A stretch of 64,000 bases of DNA from Enterobacter cloacae (GCF_013375935.1 NZ_CP056117.1:3906001-3970000), one strand, 5' to 3'. Shown: positions 23,779 to 34,356, numbered from the stretch's first letter. Notes: generated by a model not told the origin, from the sequence alone. Program-made: numbers and translations.

Positions 23779-25122
23779 ATGGATCAGACACGCTCTCTGG
23801 AAAGCTTCCTTGCCCACGTTCAGCAGCGCGACCCGCATCAAAGCGAGTTTGCCCAGGCCGTTCGTGAAGTGATGACCACCCTGTGGCCCTTCCTTGAAGA
23901 AAATCCGCGTTACCGCCAGATGGCGCTGCTCGAACGTCTGGTGGAGCCCGAGCGCGTGATCCAGTTCCGCGTGGCATGGGTGGACGACCGCAATCAGGTG
24001 CAGGTGAACCGCGCGTGGCGCGTGCAGTTTAACTCCGCCATTGGGCCGTTTAAGGGCGGAATGCGCTTCCACCCTTCGGTGAACCTGTCGATCCTTAAAT
24101 TCCTCGGCTTCGAGCAGACCTTCAAAAACGCGCTCACTACCCTGCCGATGGGCGGCGGAAAAGGCGGCAGTGATTTTGATCCGAAAGGTAAAAGCGAAGG
24201 TGAAGTGATGCGCTTCTGCCAGGCGCTGGTTACCGAACTCTATCGCCACCTTGGCCCGGACACCGACGTACCTGCCGGAGATATCGGCGTGGGCGGGCGT
24301 GAAGTGGGCTTTATGGCCGGGATGATGAAAAAGCTTTCCAACAACAGCGCCTGCGTCTTTACTGGCAAAGGCCTGTCGTTTGGCGGCAGCCTGATTCGCC
24401 CTGAAGCGACGGGCTACGGCCTGGTCTATTTCACCGAAGCGATGCTCAAGCGTCACGGGCTGAGCTTTGAGGGGATGCGCGTGGCGGTCTCCGGCTCCGG
24501 CAACGTGGCGCAGTACGCTATCGAGAAAGCGATGGCGTTCGGCGCGCGCGTGGTTACCGCCTCCGACTCCAGCGGTACCGTGGTGGATGAAGCCGGCTTT
24601 ACGGCAGAAAAACTGGCGCGCCTGTGCGACATTAAAGCCAGCCGCGACGGCCGCGTGGCAGATTATGCCCGCGAGTTTGGCCTGACCTATCTGGAAGGTA
24701 AACAGCCGTGGGGCGTGCCGGTGGATATCGCCCTGCCGTGCGCGACGCAAAACGAGCTGGACGTGGAGGCCGCCCGTACGTTGATTAGCAATGGCGTAAA
24801 AGCGATCGCGGAAGGGGCGAACATGCCTACCACCATCGGAGCGACCGATCTGTTCCTCGACGCGGGCGTGCTGTTTGCGCCGGGCAAGGCGGCGAACGCG
24901 GGCGGCGTGGCAACGTCCGGCCTGGAAATGGCGCAGAACGCCGCAAGAATGGGCTGGAAGGCAGAGAAAGTGGATGCCCGCCTGCATCACATCATGCTTG
25001 ATATTCACCATGCCTGCGTGGAGTACGGCGGCGAGGCCTCGCAGACCAACTACGTGCGCGGGGCGAACATTGCCGGGTTCGTGAAGGTGGCGGATGCAAT
25101 GATTGGGCAGGGTGTGATTTAA
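23779..25122 (+). CDS. gdhA: NADP-specific glutamate dehydrogenase GdhA
   Basis: Assimilates ammonia onto 2-oxoglutarate to make glutamate when ammonium is plentiful. The 447 aa equal the E. coli length. The glutamate/2-oxoglutarate site (GPFKGGMRFHP), the catalytic lysine segment (PMGGGKGGSDFDPKG) and the Rossmann motif VSGSGNVAQYAIEK are intact. A monocistronic gene; an AAGAGG ribosome site lies upstream of the ATG. A long antisense frame over this gene is a codon-bias shadow. Confidence 0.97.
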   Translation: MDQTRSLESFLAHVQQRDPHQSEFAQAVREVMTTLWPFLEENPRYRQMALLERLVEPERVIQFRVAWVDDRNQVQVNRAWRVQFNSAIGPFKGGMRFHPSVNLSILKFLGFEQTFKNALTTLPMGGGKGGSDFDPKGKSEGEVMRFCQALVTELYRHLGPDTDVPAGDIGVGGREVGFMAGMMKKLSNNSACVFTGKGLSFGGSLIRPEATGYGLVYFTEAMLKRHGLSFEGMRVAVSGSGNVAQYAIEKAMAFGARVVTASDSSGTVVDEAGFTAEKLARLCDIKASRDGRVADYAREFGLTYLEGKQPWGVPVDIALPCATQNELDVEAARTLISNGVKAIAEGANMPTTIGATDLFLDAGVLFAPGKAANAGGVATSGLEMAQNAARMGWKAEKVDARLHHIMLDIHHACVEYGGEASQTNYVRGANIAGFVKVADAMIGQGVI

Positions 25123-25155
25123 GTTTTATCGTGCGGCCGGGGACCCTCACCCCGG

Positions 25156-25182
25156 CCCTCTCCCACGGGGAGAGGGAAAAAA
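25156..25182 (-). terminator. Terminator of topB (within a CCCTCACCCCGGCCCTCTCC repeat)
   Basis: Perfect 9-bp stem CCCTCTCCC (25156-25164) / GGGAGAGGG (25168-25176) with an A-run after it, i.e. a T-run on the minus strand. A second stem CCGGGG/CCCCGG overlaps to its left. From memory this is a widespread intergenic hairpin repeat in Enterobacter-like genomes; it also separates gdhA from topB. Confidence 0.8.
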
Positions 25183-25190
25183 CGGGCGTA

Positions 25191-27098
25191 TCAGGCCGCG
25201 CTCTTTTTCTTTTTAAACGGTTTCTTCGCACCGCCGCCCGGCGCCACCATTCCCCTGAACCGCTTCACCGGCGTGCTGCGCGCCTGGTCAATCAGCTGGT
25301 AAAGCGTCCCGACCAGCGGCTGCATAAAGTCCTGGTAACGGCACTGCTTTTCGCTGATTTGCGTCAGCACCGACTCCCAGTGCGCCGTCATGTCCGGCCT
25401 TGCCGCAAGCTCAGGAAGGGAATGTATGAGCGCCCGGCCCGGTTCCGTTGAGTGGATGTAACGTCCCTTTTTCTCCAGGAAACCGCGCTTGAACAGCAGT
25501 TCAATGATCCCTGCTCGCGTCGCTTCCGTACCCAGCCCGTCGGTCGCGCGAAGGATCTTCTTCAGATCTTTATCCTGCACAAAGCGGGCGATCCCGGTCA
25601 TGGCGGACAGCAGCGTCGCGTCGGTGAAGTGACGCGGCGGCTGGGTCTGACGCTCTATCACTTCGCCCTTCTCGCACAATAGCTCATCGTCTTTAGCCAC
25701 CACCGGCAGCGGCGTGCCGTCGTTCTCCTCGTCACGCTCTTTGTTGCCAAGCAGGGTGCGCCAGCCCGCTTCCGCCAGAAAACGCGCTTTGGCAATAAAT
25801 TTGCCTTTGGCGATGTCCAGCTCAATGACGCACTTGCGAAACACCGCGTCCGGGCAGAACTGCATCAGGTACTGACGGGCAATCAGGTTATAGACCTTCG
25901 CTTCGTTGTCGGTCAGGTTGACGCTGCTGGCGCGCGCCGTCGGGATAATCGCGTGGTGGGCATCGACTTTTTTATCGTCCCAGCAGCGGTTATGGGTGTC
26001 CGGGTTAACGACCGGCTGAGGAAGCAGATCCGGCGCGTGCACGCCGATGGCGTTCATCACCGCATGGCGTCCGGCAAAATGTTCTTCCGGGAGATAGCGG
26101 CTGTCCGAACGCGGATAGGTGATAAGCTTATGGGTTTCGTAGAGCTTCTGGCAGATATCGAGCACGTTCTGCGCGCTCAGGCCAAATTTTTTGGCGGCCT
26201 CAATCTGTAACGCCGACAGGGAGAACGGCAGCGGCGCGGGTTCTGATTCCCGTTTATCGTTATAGCTGGTGACGATAGCGGGCTGGCCGGTAATGCGGTT
26301 GACCACGTGCTCCGCCAGCGGGCGATGCAGCAGGCGTCCCTCTTCGTCCTGATACGATTCACAGGCATCGCTCGGCTGCCAGACGGCGGTAAAGCGCTCG
26401 TCTTTTGGCGTGACGATATGCGCTTTAACCTCAAAGAAGTCCTTCGCGACGAAATTCTCGATCTCTTCGTCACGACGCACCACCAGGCCCAGCACCGGGG
26501 TCTGCACGCGGCCCACGGAGAGCACGCCCTGATAGCCCGCATTGCGCCCCAGGATCGTGTAGGCGCGGGTCATGTTGATCCCGTACAGCCAGTCGGCGCG
26601 CGCCCGCGCCAGCGCGGAGACGCACAGCGGAATAAACTCGCTGTTGGCGCGCAGGCGCGAAATCGCGCGCTCAACCGCCTGCGGGTTGAGGTCGTTGATC
26701 AGGCAGCGCTGCACCTGCTGGCGTTTTTCGGGTGCCAGCTCAAGATAGTCCAGCACCTCGTCCACCAGCAGCTGCCCTTCCCTGTCCGGGTCACCCGCGT
26801 GGACAACCTCCGTCGCCTCATGCAGAAAGCGCTTGATGACGTTGAGCTGTTTGGTGACGGAAGGTCGGGGTTGCAGGCGCCACTTTTCCGGGACAATCGG
26901 CAGATCGCTGAGGTTCCAGCGGGCATAGCGGCTGTCGTAGACATCCGGCTGCGCCTGCTCAAGCAGGTGGCCGATGCACCAGGTGACCACCTGCCCGTTA
27001 CCGCATTCGATAAAGCCGTCGCCTTTGCGATGCGGCTTAGGCAGCACGTCGGCGATGGCGCGCGCCAGGCTCGGCTTTTCGGCAATAAACAACCGCAT
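25191..27098 (-). CDS. topB: DNA topoisomerase III
   Basis: Type IA topoisomerase that decatenates replication intermediates. The 635-aa protein has the N-terminal Toprim domain ([19 protein letters not shown]; acidic [12 protein letters not shown]) and the catalytic tyrosine in [14 protein letters not shown] near residue 328. I chose the ATG at 27098, since it matches E. coli; the extra upstream residues overlap selD. The lysine-rich tail ([11 protein letters not shown]) is shorter than the 653-aa E. coli protein. It is four bases from selD, so the two form an operon. Confidence 0.96.
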   Translation of the reverse strand: MRLFIAEKPSLARAIADVLPKPHRKGDGFIECGNGQVVTWCIGHLLEQAQPDVYDSRYARWNLSDLPIVPEKWRLQPRPSVTKQLNVIKRFLHEATEVVHAGDPDREGQLLVDEVLDYLELAPEKRQQVQRCLINDLNPQAVERAISRLRANSEFIPLCVSALARARADWLYGINMTRAYTILGRNAGYQGVLSVGRVQTPVLGLVVRRDEEIENFVAKDFFEVKAHIVTPKDERFTAVWQPSDACESYQDEEGRLLHRPLAEHVVNRITGQPAIVTSYNDKRESEPAPLPFSLSALQIEAAKKFGLSAQNVLDICQKLYETHKLITYPRSDSRYLPEEHFAGRHAVMNAIGVHAPDLLPQPVVNPDTHNRCWDDKKVDAHHAIIPTARASSVNLTDNEAKVYNLIARQYLMQFCPDAVFRKCVIELDIAKGKFIAKARFLAEAGWRTLLGNKERDEENDGTPLPVVAKDDELLCEKGEVIERQTQPPRHFTDATLLSAMTGIARFVQDKDLKKILRATDGLGTEATRAGIIELLFKRGFLEKKGRYIHSTEPGRALIHSLPELAARPDMTAHWESVLTQISEKQCRYQDFMQPLVGTLYQLIDQARSTPVKRFRGMVAPGGGAKKPFKKKKSAA

Positions 27099-27102
27099 CG
27101 AA

Positions 27103-28146
27103 TTAACGGATCTCAATCATCGGGCGGCCGCCGCGGGCGGTTACCAGCTCGCCGATGGCCGTCAGGGTGATGCCGAACTCGGCGGCCGTCGCCTGCACGT
27201 CAGCTTCCGCTTCCGGGGTGACCGCCAGCAGCAGGCCGCCGGAGGTTTGCGGATCGCACAGCAGGTTGCGCCATTCTTCAGGCATCTCGCCCATCAGGTG
27301 GCCGTAGCTGGCGAAGTTGCGCTGCGTACCGCCCGGCACCGCGCCCTGGGCAATGTACTCCTCCACGCCCGGCAGCTTCGGCACGTCCTGGTACCAGATC
27401 TGCGCCTGCACGCCCGCCCCCTGACACACTTCGGACAGGTGCCCGAGCAGACCAAAACCGGTCACGTCGGTCATGGCCTTCACGCCGTCGATACAGGCGA
27501 ACGCCGCACCCGCGAGGTTCATCTGGCACATGACTTCTGTAGCCAGACCTTTGTGCTCGGGCTTCAGCAGGGATTTTTTCTCGGCGGTGGTCAGCACGCC
27601 AATGCCAAGCGGCTTGGTCAGGTACAGCTTGCAGCCCGCCTGCGCGGTGCTGTTACGCTTCACGCGCTCGGTCGGCACCACGCCGGTAACGGCCAGGCCG
27701 AAGATCGGCTCAGGTGCATCGATAGAGTGACCGCCGGCCAGGGCGATCCCCGCCTGCTGGCAGGCAAAGCGTCCGCCTTCGATCACGTCGCGGGCGATTT
27801 CCGGCGGGATGGTGTTGATCGGCCAGCCCAGAATAGCGATCGCCATGATGGGCTTACCGCCCATCGCGAAGATATCGCTGATGGCGTTGGTGGCCGCAAT
27901 TCGGCCGAAGTCGAACGGGTTGTCGACGATCGGCATAAAGAAATCGGTGGTGCTGATAATGCTGGTGCCGTTACCTAAGTCATAAACCGCTGCATCGTCA
28001 CGCGTTTCGTTACCGACAAGCAGGTTCGGGTCGACAAACTTCGCCTGTTCACTGTGCAGGATGGTTTCCAGCACTTTTGGGGAAATTTTACAACCGCAAC
28101 CGGCTCCGTGGCTGTATTGCGTTAAACGAATGGTTTGCTCGCTCAT
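27103..28146 (-). CDS. selD: Selenide, water dikinase SelD
   Basis: Makes selenophosphate from selenide and ATP for selenocysteine and selenouridine synthesis. The 347-aa protein has the catalytic Cys17 and Lys20 in GAGCGCKIS (the cysteine form, not selenocysteine) and the glycine-rich ATP-binding block further on. Two ATGs are near: I chose 28146 because AGGAG lies six bases before it, whereas the one at 28152 directly abuts the ribosome site. It is followed by topB. Confidence 0.96.
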   Translation of the reverse strand: MSEQTIRLTQYSHGAGCGCKISPKVLETILHSEQAKFVDPNLLVGNETRDDAAVYDLGNGTSIISTTDFFMPIVDNPFDFGRIAATNAISDIFAMGGKPIMAIAILGWPINTIPPEIARDVIEGGRFACQQAGIALAGGHSIDAPEPIFGLAVTGVVPTERVKRNSTAQAGCKLYLTKPLGIGVLTTAEKKSLLKPEHKGLATEVMCQMNLAGAAFACIDGVKAMTDVTGFGLLGHLSEVCQGAGVQAQIWYQDVPKLPGVEEYIAQGAVPGGTQRNFASYGHLMGEMPEEWRNLLCDPQTSGGLLLAVTPEAEADVQATAAEFGITLTAIGELVTARGGRPMIEIR

Positions 28147-28209
28147 GGACATCTCCTGTCATTGCAATCGCGCTATGGTAGCGCTCATTCCATAAAGAGG
28201 TAAGTATGA

Positions 28210-28248
28210 CTGTCTGAATTCTGCGGCGGATGCTCAGAATCCAGACAG
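28210..28248. repeat. Hairpin between selD and ydjA
   Basis: CTGTCTG-A-ATTCTG pairs with CAGAAT-C-CAGACAG to give a long stem. There is no T-run on the minus strand, so it is a weak terminator candidate or an attenuator-like structure downstream of ydjA. Confidence 0.5.
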
Positions 28249-28262
28249 TTTAGCGCGTGGGA

Positions 28263-28814
28263 TTAAAAACGGCTGACGAAAGGCGTGGTGTCCGGCACGC
28301 TAATGGTGCTGGACGCTTTAAGCTGCGGGGTACCGAGGTAGAGGAAACCGACAATTTTATCGTGCTCACCGCAGGAGAACCCTTCCCGCACGGCGGCGCT
28401 TTCGGTCAGCGGACCGGTACGCCAGATGCCGTTAAAGCCCTGCGCGACGGCGGCCATCTGCATCGCCATCACGGCGCAGCCGGCGGACATTTCCTGCTCC
28501 CAGACCGGCACCTTATGATCGGCCCTGCACTTCGCAACCACGGCAACGATCATCGGCGCGCGGAACGGCGCGTTGCGGGCTTTATCAATGCCCTTTTCAT
28601 CCTGACCGGCGGCTACAGCGCCCTGCTCCAGCAGCTGGCTGAAGCGATCGCGTCCTTCGCCTTCAATGATAAAGAAGTGCCACGGCTGTAAGGTGCCATG
28701 GTCCGGCGCACGCATTCCGGCACGCAGAATGTTTTCCAGCTGCTCGCCGACCGGTGCCGGTTCAGCCAGGCGGGAAGCGCTACGACGGTTAACAAGCAGT
28801 TCTAGTGCGTCCAT
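28263..28814 (-). CDS. ydjA: FMN-dependent nitroreductase-family protein YdjA
   Basis: Minimal nitroreductase-fold flavoprotein; the E. coli protein binds FMN but its natural substrate is not clear. The 183-aa protein opens with the family motif VNRRSASRL and contains [14 protein letters not shown] and [12 protein letters not shown], as in YdjA. It stands alone between selD and the divergent sppA. Confidence 0.93.
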   Translation of the reverse strand: MDALELLVNRRSASRLAEPAPVGEQLENILRAGMRAPDHGTLQPWHFFIIEGEGRDRFSQLLEQGAVAAGQDEKGIDKARNAPFRAPMIVAVVAKCRADHKVPVWEQEMSAGCAVMAMQMAAVAQGFNGIWRTGPLTESAAVREGFSCGEHDKIVGFLYLGTPQLKASSTISVPDTTPFVSRF

Positions 28815-28981
28815 TGGTTAACTCCTTTCTTGAAATTTACTCACAAAATTAACACGACAGCAGAATTTGTTACAGCGTGGCAGGCGATTCCTGCTGACAA
28901 GTGGCGGTTGGGTCATTACGATAACCGCACATTACCGTCCCGTGGCGACGGAAACAGTCATTTTCTGGTTAGGGAGAATAC

Positions 28982-30838
28982 ATGCGAACCCTTTGGCGAA
29001 TCTTTGCCGGTTTCTTTAAATGGACGTGGCGACTGCTCAACTTCGTCCGCAACCTGGTGATGAATATCTTCTTCATCTTCCTGGTACTGGTCTGCGCAGG
29101 TATCTGGATGCATCTCAGCAGCGCCAGCCAGTCGCAGAACTCGACGCGCGGCGCGCTGCTCCTCGATATCACCGGGGTAATTGTCGATAAGCCCTCCACC
29201 AGCAACCGTCTGGGCGTGATTGGCCGCCAGCTGTTCGGCGCAACGTCTGACCGCCTGCAGGAAAACTCCCTGTTTGATATCGTCGACACGATCCGTCAGG
29301 CCAAAGACGATCGCAACATTACCGGTATCGTGCTGGATCTGAAAGATTTTGCCGGTGCCGATCAGCCTTCGATGCAGTACATCGGTAAAGCGCTGCGCGA
29401 ATTCCGCGACAGCGGAAAACCGGTGATTGCCGTCGGCGACAGCTACACCCAGGGGCAATATTATCTGGCGAGCTTTGCTAACAAAATCTGGCTCTCTCCG
29501 CAGGGCACGGTCGACCTGCATGGCTTTGCCACGAACGGTCTGTACTACAAATCGCTGCTCGACAAGCTGAAGGTCACCACCCACGTCTTCCGCGTCGGGA
29601 CCTATAAGTCTGCCGTAGAGCCGTTTATCCGCGATGATATGTCCCCGGCGGCCCGTGAAGCGGACAGCCGCTGGATCGGCGAGCTGTGGCAGAACTACCT
29701 CGGCACCATTGCCGCTAACCGTCAGATGACCCCTGAACAGATCTTCCCGGGCGCGCGCGGCGTGCTGGACGGTCTGCGTAAGGTGGATGGCGATACGGCG
29801 AAATACGCGCTCGACAACAAGCTGGTCGATAGTCTGGGCTCCAGCGCCGAGATTGAAAAAGCGCTCACCAAACAGTTCGGCTGGAGTAAAGAAGACAAAA
29901 ACTACAGCGCCATCAGCATGTATGACTACGCGGCGAAAAAACCGGACGACAGCGGCGACAGCGTTGCAGTGGTGTTTGCTAACGGTGCCATCATGGACGG
30001 TCAGGAAACGCCGGGGAACGTGGGCGGAGATACCACCGCCTCGCAGATCCGCGATGCCCGCCTCGATCCTAAAGTGAAGGCGATTGTCCTGCGCGTAAAC
30101 AGCCCTGGCGGCAGCGTCAGCGCCTCAGAGGTGATCCGTGCGGAGCTGGCCGCCGCCCGCGCCGCGGGTAAACCGGTTGTTGTTTCCATGGGCGGCATGG
30201 CGGCGTCCGGGGGATACTGGATCTCAACGCCTGCTAACTACATCGTCGCTAACCCGAGCACCCTGACCGGCTCGATTGGCATCTTCGGGGTTATCAACAC
30301 CGTTGAAAACAGCCTTGATTATCTTGGCGTTCATACCGATGGCGTTTCCACCTCACCGCTGGCCGACGTGTCCGTGACGAAATCGCTGCCGCCTGAGGTG
30401 TCTGAGATGATGCAGCTCAGCATTGAGAGCGGCTATAAGCGCTTTATCACGCTGGTTGCTGATTCCCGTAAAAAGACGCCAGATCAGATCGACCAGATTG
30501 CTCAGGGCCACGTCTGGACAGGCCAGGATGCAAAAAGCAACGGTCTGGTAGACAGCCTGGGCGACTTTGATGATGCGGTGAAGAAAGCGGCAGAGCTGGC
30601 CAAACTGAAGCAGTGGCACGTGGACTACTATCAGGACGAACCTACGTTCTTCGATATGATCGTGGACAGCATGTCCGGCTCCGTTCGCGCCATGCTGCCG
30701 GAAGCGCTTCAGGCTTACCTGCCTGCGCCTGTTGCCACGGCAGCGAAAGCGATGAAGGCGGAAAGCGACAAGCTCGCGGCCTTCAACGATCCACAGAGTC
30801 GTTACGCGTTCTGCCTGACCTGCGCGAACGTCCGTTAA
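28982..30838 (+). CDS. sppA: Signal peptide peptidase SppA (protease IV)
   Basis: Inner-membrane serine protease that degrades cleaved signal peptides. The 618-aa protein has one N-terminal membrane anchor (about residues 22-45) and a tandem repeat of the S49 fold. The catalytic lysine lies in [12 protein letters not shown] (near 209) and the serine in [10 protein letters not shown] (near 409), so the dyad is complete. A UUCC-type terminator separates it from ansA. Confidence 0.96.
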   Translation: MRTLWRIFAGFFKWTWRLLNFVRNLVMNIFFIFLVLVCAGIWMHLSSASQSQNSTRGALLLDITGVIVDKPSTSNRLGVIGRQLFGATSDRLQENSLFDIVDTIRQAKDDRNITGIVLDLKDFAGADQPSMQYIGKALREFRDSGKPVIAVGDSYTQGQYYLASFANKIWLSPQGTVDLHGFATNGLYYKSLLDKLKVTTHVFRVGTYKSAVEPFIRDDMSPAAREADSRWIGELWQNYLGTIAANRQMTPEQIFPGARGVLDGLRKVDGDTAKYALDNKLVDSLGSSAEIEKALTKQFGWSKEDKNYSAISMYDYAAKKPDDSGDSVAVVFANGAIMDGQETPGNVGGDTTASQIRDARLDPKVKAIVLRVNSPGGSVSASEVIRAELAAARAAGKPVVVSMGGMAASGGYWISTPANYIVANPSTLTGSIGIFGVINTVENSLDYLGVHTDGVSTSPLADVSVTKSLPPEVSEMMQLSIESGYKRFITLVADSRKKTPDQIDQIAQGHVWTGQDAKSNGLVDSLGDFDDAVKKAAELAKLKQWHVDYYQDEPTFFDMIVDSMSGSVRAMLPEALQAYLPAPVATAAKAMKAESDKLAAFNDPQSRYAFCLTCANVR

Positions 30839-30845
30839 AACCCGT

Positions 30846-30874
30846 CCCCTCTTCCCGCGAAGAGGGGATTTTTT
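30846..30874 (+). terminator. Terminator after sppA
   Basis: Perfect 9-bp stem CCCCTCTTC (30846-30854) / GAAGAGGGG (30859-30867) with a CCGC loop, then ATTTTTT. It lies 27 bases before the ansA ATG. Confidence 0.9.
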
Positions 30875-30900
30875 CTTTTGAAGAACAAGAACTCACTACC

Positions 30901-31917
30901 ATGCAGAAGAAATCAATTTATGTCGCCTATACCGGCGGTACCATCGGTATGCAGCGCTCTGAAAACGGCTATATCCCGGTTTCCGGCCACCTGCAGCGCC
31001 AGCTGGCGCTGATGCCCGAATTCCATCGCCCGGAAATGCCGGACTTCACCATCCACGAATACGAGCCGCTGATGGACTCCTCCGACATGACGCCGGAAGA
31101 CTGGCAGCATATTGCGGATGACATTAAAGCCCATTACGACCAGTACGACGGCTTCGTGATCCTGCACGGCACCGACACCATGGCGTTTACCGCCTCGGCG
31201 CTCTCCTTCATGCTGGAGAACCTGAGCAAGCCGGTCATCGTGACGGGCTCGCAGATCCCGCTGGCGGAACTGCGTTCAGACGGGCAGATCAACCTGCTTA
31301 ACTCCCTGTACGTTGCGGCCAATTACCCGATCAACGAAGTGTCACTGTTCTTCAACAACCGCCTTTACCGCGGCAACCGCACCACCAAAGCGCACGCCGA
31401 CGGCTTTGACGCGTTTGCCTCACCGAACCTGCAGCCGCTGCTGGAAGCGGGTATCCATATCCGTCGTCTGGGCACGCCGCCTGCGCCAAACACCGCGGGC
31501 GAGCTGATTGTTCACCCGATCACCCCGCAGCCGATTGGCGTGGTGACGATTTATCCGGGCATCTCCGCCGACGTGGTGCGCAACTTCCTGCGCCAGCCGG
31601 TGAAGGCGCTGATCCTGCGCTCCTATGGCGTGGGTAACGCGCCGCAAAACGGTGAGTTCCTGAAGGAGCTACAGGAGGCAAGCGATCGCGGAATTGTGGT
31701 GGTCAACCTCACCCAGTGTATGTCCGGTAAGGTCAACATGGGCGGCTATGCCACCGGTAATGCCCTGGCGCACGCGGGCGTTATCAGCGGTTTCGATATG
31801 ACCGTTGAGGCAACCCTGACTAAACTTCACTATTTACTGAGTCAGGATCTGGATATAGATTCCATTCGCCGCGCGATGATGCAAAACCTGCGCGGTGAGC
31901 TGACGCCGGACGAATAA
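30901..31917 (+). CDS. ansA: L-asparaginase I (cytoplasmic) AnsA
   Basis: Constitutive cytoplasmic asparaginase that hydrolyses asparagine to aspartate and ammonia. The 338 aa equal the E. coli length. The first catalytic threonine is in YTGGTIGMQ and the second in LHGTDTMAFTAS, both intact. I chose the ATG at 30901 as in E. coli; upstream in-frame sequence belongs to sppA. pncA follows nine bases later and is likely co-transcribed. Confidence 0.96.
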   Translation: MQKKSIYVAYTGGTIGMQRSENGYIPVSGHLQRQLALMPEFHRPEMPDFTIHEYEPLMDSSDMTPEDWQHIADDIKAHYDQYDGFVILHGTDTMAFTASALSFMLENLSKPVIVTGSQIPLAELRSDGQINLLNSLYVAANYPINEVSLFFNNRLYRGNRTTKAHADGFDAFASPNLQPLLEAGIHIRRLGTPPAPNTAGELIVHPITPQPIGVVTIYPGISADVVRNFLRQPVKALILRSYGVGNAPQNGEFLKELQEASDRGIVVVNLTQCMSGKVNMGGYATGNALAHAGVISGFDMTVEATLTKLHYLLSQDLDIDSIRRAMMQNLRGELTPDE

Positions 31918-31926
31918 GGAGTTCCC

Positions 31927-32568
31927 ATGAAGCAACGCGCCCTGTTACTGGTCGATTTGCAAAATGATTTCTGTGCGGGCGGCGCGCTGGCCGTCGCCGA
32001 AGGTGACAGCACCGCGGACGTGGCAAACACGCTGATTGACTGGTGCAAAACCCGCGGCGAAGCGGTGGTCGCAAGTCAGGACTGGCATCCGGCAAACCAC
32101 GGCAGCTTTGCCAGCCAGCATAGCGTTGAGCCTTTCACTCAGGGCGAACTCGACGGGCTGGCGCAAACCTTCTGGCCGGATCACTGCGTTCAGCAAACGG
32201 AAGGCGCAGAGCTGCATCCGCTGCTGAACCAGAAGGCCATCGACGCGGTGTTCCATAAAGGCGAAGATCCGCTTATCGACAGCTACAGCGCGTTTTTTGA
32301 TAACGGACATCGTCAGAAAACGGCGCTCGACGCCTGGCTGCGCCATCACGAAATCACGGAGCTGATCGTGCTGGGGCTGGCGACGGACTACTGCGTGAAG
32401 TTCACCGTGCTCGACGCGCTCCAGCTTGGCTACACGGTTAACGTCATTACCGACGGCTGTCGCGGGGTGAACCTTCAGCCGCAGGACAGCGCCCAGGCGT
32501 TTATGGACATGGCTTCCGAAGGCGCAACGCTTTATACGCTGGCCGACTGGCTGGAAACGCAGGCCTGA
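31927..32568 (+). CDS. pncA: Nicotinamidase/pyrazinamidase PncA
   Basis: Converts nicotinamide to nicotinate in NAD salvage and also activates pyrazinamide. The 213-aa isochorismatase-fold enzyme has the catalytic Asp10 (LLVDLQNDFC), a lysine in VFHKGEDP and Cys near 156 (ATDYCVKFT). It lies nine bases after ansA with AAGGAG before the ATG. Confidence 0.96.
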   Translation: MKQRALLLVDLQNDFCAGGALAVAEGDSTADVANTLIDWCKTRGEAVVASQDWHPANHGSFASQHSVEPFTQGELDGLAQTFWPDHCVQQTEGAELHPLLNQKAIDAVFHKGEDPLIDSYSAFFDNGHRQKTALDAWLRHHEITELIVLGLATDYCVKFTVLDALQLGYTVNVITDGCRGVNLQPQDSAQAFMDMASEGATLYTLADWLETQA

Positions 32569-32576
32569 TGCTTTTT

Positions 32577-32604
32577 GCCGGGTGGTGCTTGCGCTTACCC
32601 GGCT
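32577..32604. repeat. REP-like hairpin after pncA
   Basis: GCCGGGT...ACCCGGC, with the inner TGCTTGCGC loop, of the same family as the hairpins at 34003 and 40252. It can also act as a weak terminator or mRNA-stabilising element. Confidence 0.7.
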
Positions 32605-32722
32605 CTCCCCTCTCTATCTCCCATAAAGTGAACTCCCTCGCATCACCAGCGAAACGGTAATGGTATTCTTTTCAGGCTGTTTTTTCGCCACGCCTTTTCT
32701 GTGGCGTGGTTATTTTTGTTTA

Positions 32723-32734
32723 GTCAAAGAGGAA
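32723..32734 (+). promoter_or_regulatory. Predicted ChiX small-RNA target over the chitinase Shine-Dalgarno
   Basis: GTCAAAGAGGAA ends five bases before the ATG at 32740 and includes the Shine-Dalgarno AAGAGGA. It is a perfect 12-nt complement of UUCCUCUUUGAC in E. coli ChiX (sequence recalled from memory). ChiX silences chitoporin mRNA by the same kind of pairing. The chb decoy site at 4473 is complementary to the same ChiX stretch. Confidence 0.65.
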
Positions 32735-32739
32735 CACCT

Positions 32740-33993
32740 ATGAAACGTTTGCCCTTGCTGGCAGCTCTACCCCTGCTTTGCGCGTCGGTTGCTACTGCCG
32801 CACCTCTGATGTCCGTGGGCTACTTCAACGGCGGCGGTGACGTCACCGCAGGACCAGGCGGCGATATTAATAAACTCGATGTCCGCCAGATAACCCACCT
32901 GAACTACTCGTTTGGTCTGGTCTATAACAGCGAGAAAGACGAAACCAACGCCGCGCTGAAAGATCCGACAAAGCTGCATCAAATCTGGTTATCCCCGAAG
33001 GTGGCGTCCGACCTGGCGCTGATCCCTCAGCTTCGTAAACAAAACCCTGACATTAAGATTCTGCTTTCCGTGGGCGGCTGGGGGGCGCGCGGCTTTTCTG
33101 GCGCGGCGGCGACGAAAGAGACCCGCGCGGTGTTTATTCGTTCCGCGCAGGAGATCGTCGATAAGTACGGCCTGGACGGTATCGATCTCGACTGGGAATT
33201 TCCGGTCAACGGCGCGTGGGGCCTGGTGGAAAGCTCACCTGCCGACCGGGATAACTTCACCGCGCTGCTAAAAGAGATGCGTGACGCGTTCGGCAAGAAA
33301 AAGCTGGTCACCATTGCGGTGGGCGCGAATGCGGAAAGTCCGAAAAGCTGGATTGACGTTAAGGCCATTGCGCCGCTGCTCGACTACATCAACCTGATGA
33401 CCTACGACATGGCGTACGGCACGCAGTATTTTAACGCGAACCTGTATGACTCCAGCGACTGGCCGACCGTGGCGGCAGCAGATAAATACAGCGTCGATTT
33501 TGTGGTGAACAATTATCTGGCCGCTGGCCTGAAGCCGCAGCAGATGAACCTCGGGATTGGCTTCTACGGGCGCGTGCCAAAACGGTCCGTTGAGCCGGGC
33601 ATTGACTGGAGCAAGCCCGATGCGCAAAAAAACCCGGTGACGCAGCCTTACTTTGGCCCTCGGGAGATCGCTTTGTTCCGCTCACTCGGTTATGACCTGA
33701 CCAAAGACACCTACGTGAAATACAATGATATCGTTAAGAAGCTGCTGAACGACCCGCAAAAGCGCTTTACCGAACGCTGGGACGACCAGGCGAAGGTGCC
33801 GTGGCTTTCCGTGAAGGGTGCAGACGGGAAGGATCTGTTTGCCATCTCTTATGAGAATCCGCGTTCCGTTGCCATCAAAGCGGACTACATCAAAGAGAAA
33901 GGTCTGGCAGGCGCAATGTTCTGGGAGTACGGGGCCGACGACGAAAACCGGCTCGCGAAGCAGCTGGCAGCGTCATTGGGGATTAAGCACTAG
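32740..33993 (+). CDS. Secreted GH18 chitinase
   Basis: Predicted extracellular or periplasmic chitinase that would feed chitooligosaccharides to the chb system. The 417-aa precursor has a signal peptide (MKRLPLLAALPLLCASVATA, 20 aa) and a full GH18 barrel: SVGGWG at 110-115 and the catalytic DGIDLDWEF with Glu153 as acid/base. No separate chitin-binding domain is visible. I chose the ATG at 32740, which has AAGAGGA five bases upstream and begins the signal peptide. It stands alone between REP-like hairpins, absent from this place in E. coli K-12. Confidence 0.92.
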   Translation: MKRLPLLAALPLLCASVATAAPLMSVGYFNGGGDVTAGPGGDINKLDVRQITHLNYSFGLVYNSEKDETNAALKDPTKLHQIWLSPKVASDLALIPQLRKQNPDIKILLSVGGWGARGFSGAAATKETRAVFIRSAQEIVDKYGLDGIDLDWEFPVNGAWGLVESSPADRDNFTALLKEMRDAFGKKKLVTIAVGANAESPKSWIDVKAIAPLLDYINLMTYDMAYGTQYFNANLYDSSDWPTVAAADKYSVDFVVNNYLAAGLKPQQMNLGIGFYGRVPKRSVEPGIDWSKPDAQKNPVTQPYFGPREIALFRSLGYDLTKDTYVKYNDIVKKLLNDPQKRFTERWDDQAKVPWLSVKGADGKDLFAISYENPRSVAIKADYIKEKGLAGAMFWEYGADDENRLAKQLAASLGIKH

Positions 33994-34002
33994 CTGGATT
34001 GT

Positions 34003-34029
34003 GCCGGGTGGCGCGAGGGCTCACCCGGC
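34003..34029. repeat. REP-like hairpin between chitinase and yeaC
   Basis: GCCGGGTG-GCGCGAGGGC-TCACCCGGC, an inverted repeat between the two convergent genes; likely to end both transcripts. Confidence 0.7.
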
Positions 34030-34042
34030 CTGTTCAGGCGCG

Positions 34043-34315
34043 TTATTTGAACGTCGCAATCGGCTTTGGCGTGATGCCAAACTCTTCTTTCAGCTCGCGC
34101 TTGCTCTTCATCACCATCTGCCCTTTAGTGTCGATGGTCATATGCTGCGCGTCCGTATTGTTGCGCGCCTGCCACAGCATCACCAGCTGGAGGCTGTTCT
34201 CTTTTTGCTCCGGCGTCAGCGCTACCCCGTCCGGCCATTTTCCCAGCTCAACGGCCGTTACCAGACGCTGATAAACCTCCGGGGTCATTCCCGCAATCAT
34301 GTCATCAATATTCAC
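34043..34315 (-). CDS. yeaC: DUF1315 family protein YeaC
   Basis: Conserved 90-aa protein of unknown function. The GTG at 34315 is chosen since the protein then matches E. coli YeaC end to end (NIDDMIAGMTPEVYQRL and TIDTKGQMVMKSKRELKE) and GGGAG lies five bases before it. An in-frame ATG further upstream would run into msrB. It is 41 bases downstream of msrB, so the two are probably co-transcribed. Confidence 0.92.
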   Translation of the reverse strand: MNIDDMIAGMTPEVYQRLVTAVELGKWPDGVALTPEQKENSLQLVMLWQARNNTDAQHMTIDTKGQMVMKSKRELKEEFGITPKPIATFK

Positions 34316-34356
34316 GATTTCTCCCTTACAAAGGAATAATTTGCTGAATCGTTTTT

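Noticed and set aside
23758..25011. 417-codon minus-strand frame across gdhA
   Set aside because: Antisense of gdhA; composition is what the codon bias of gdhA imposes.
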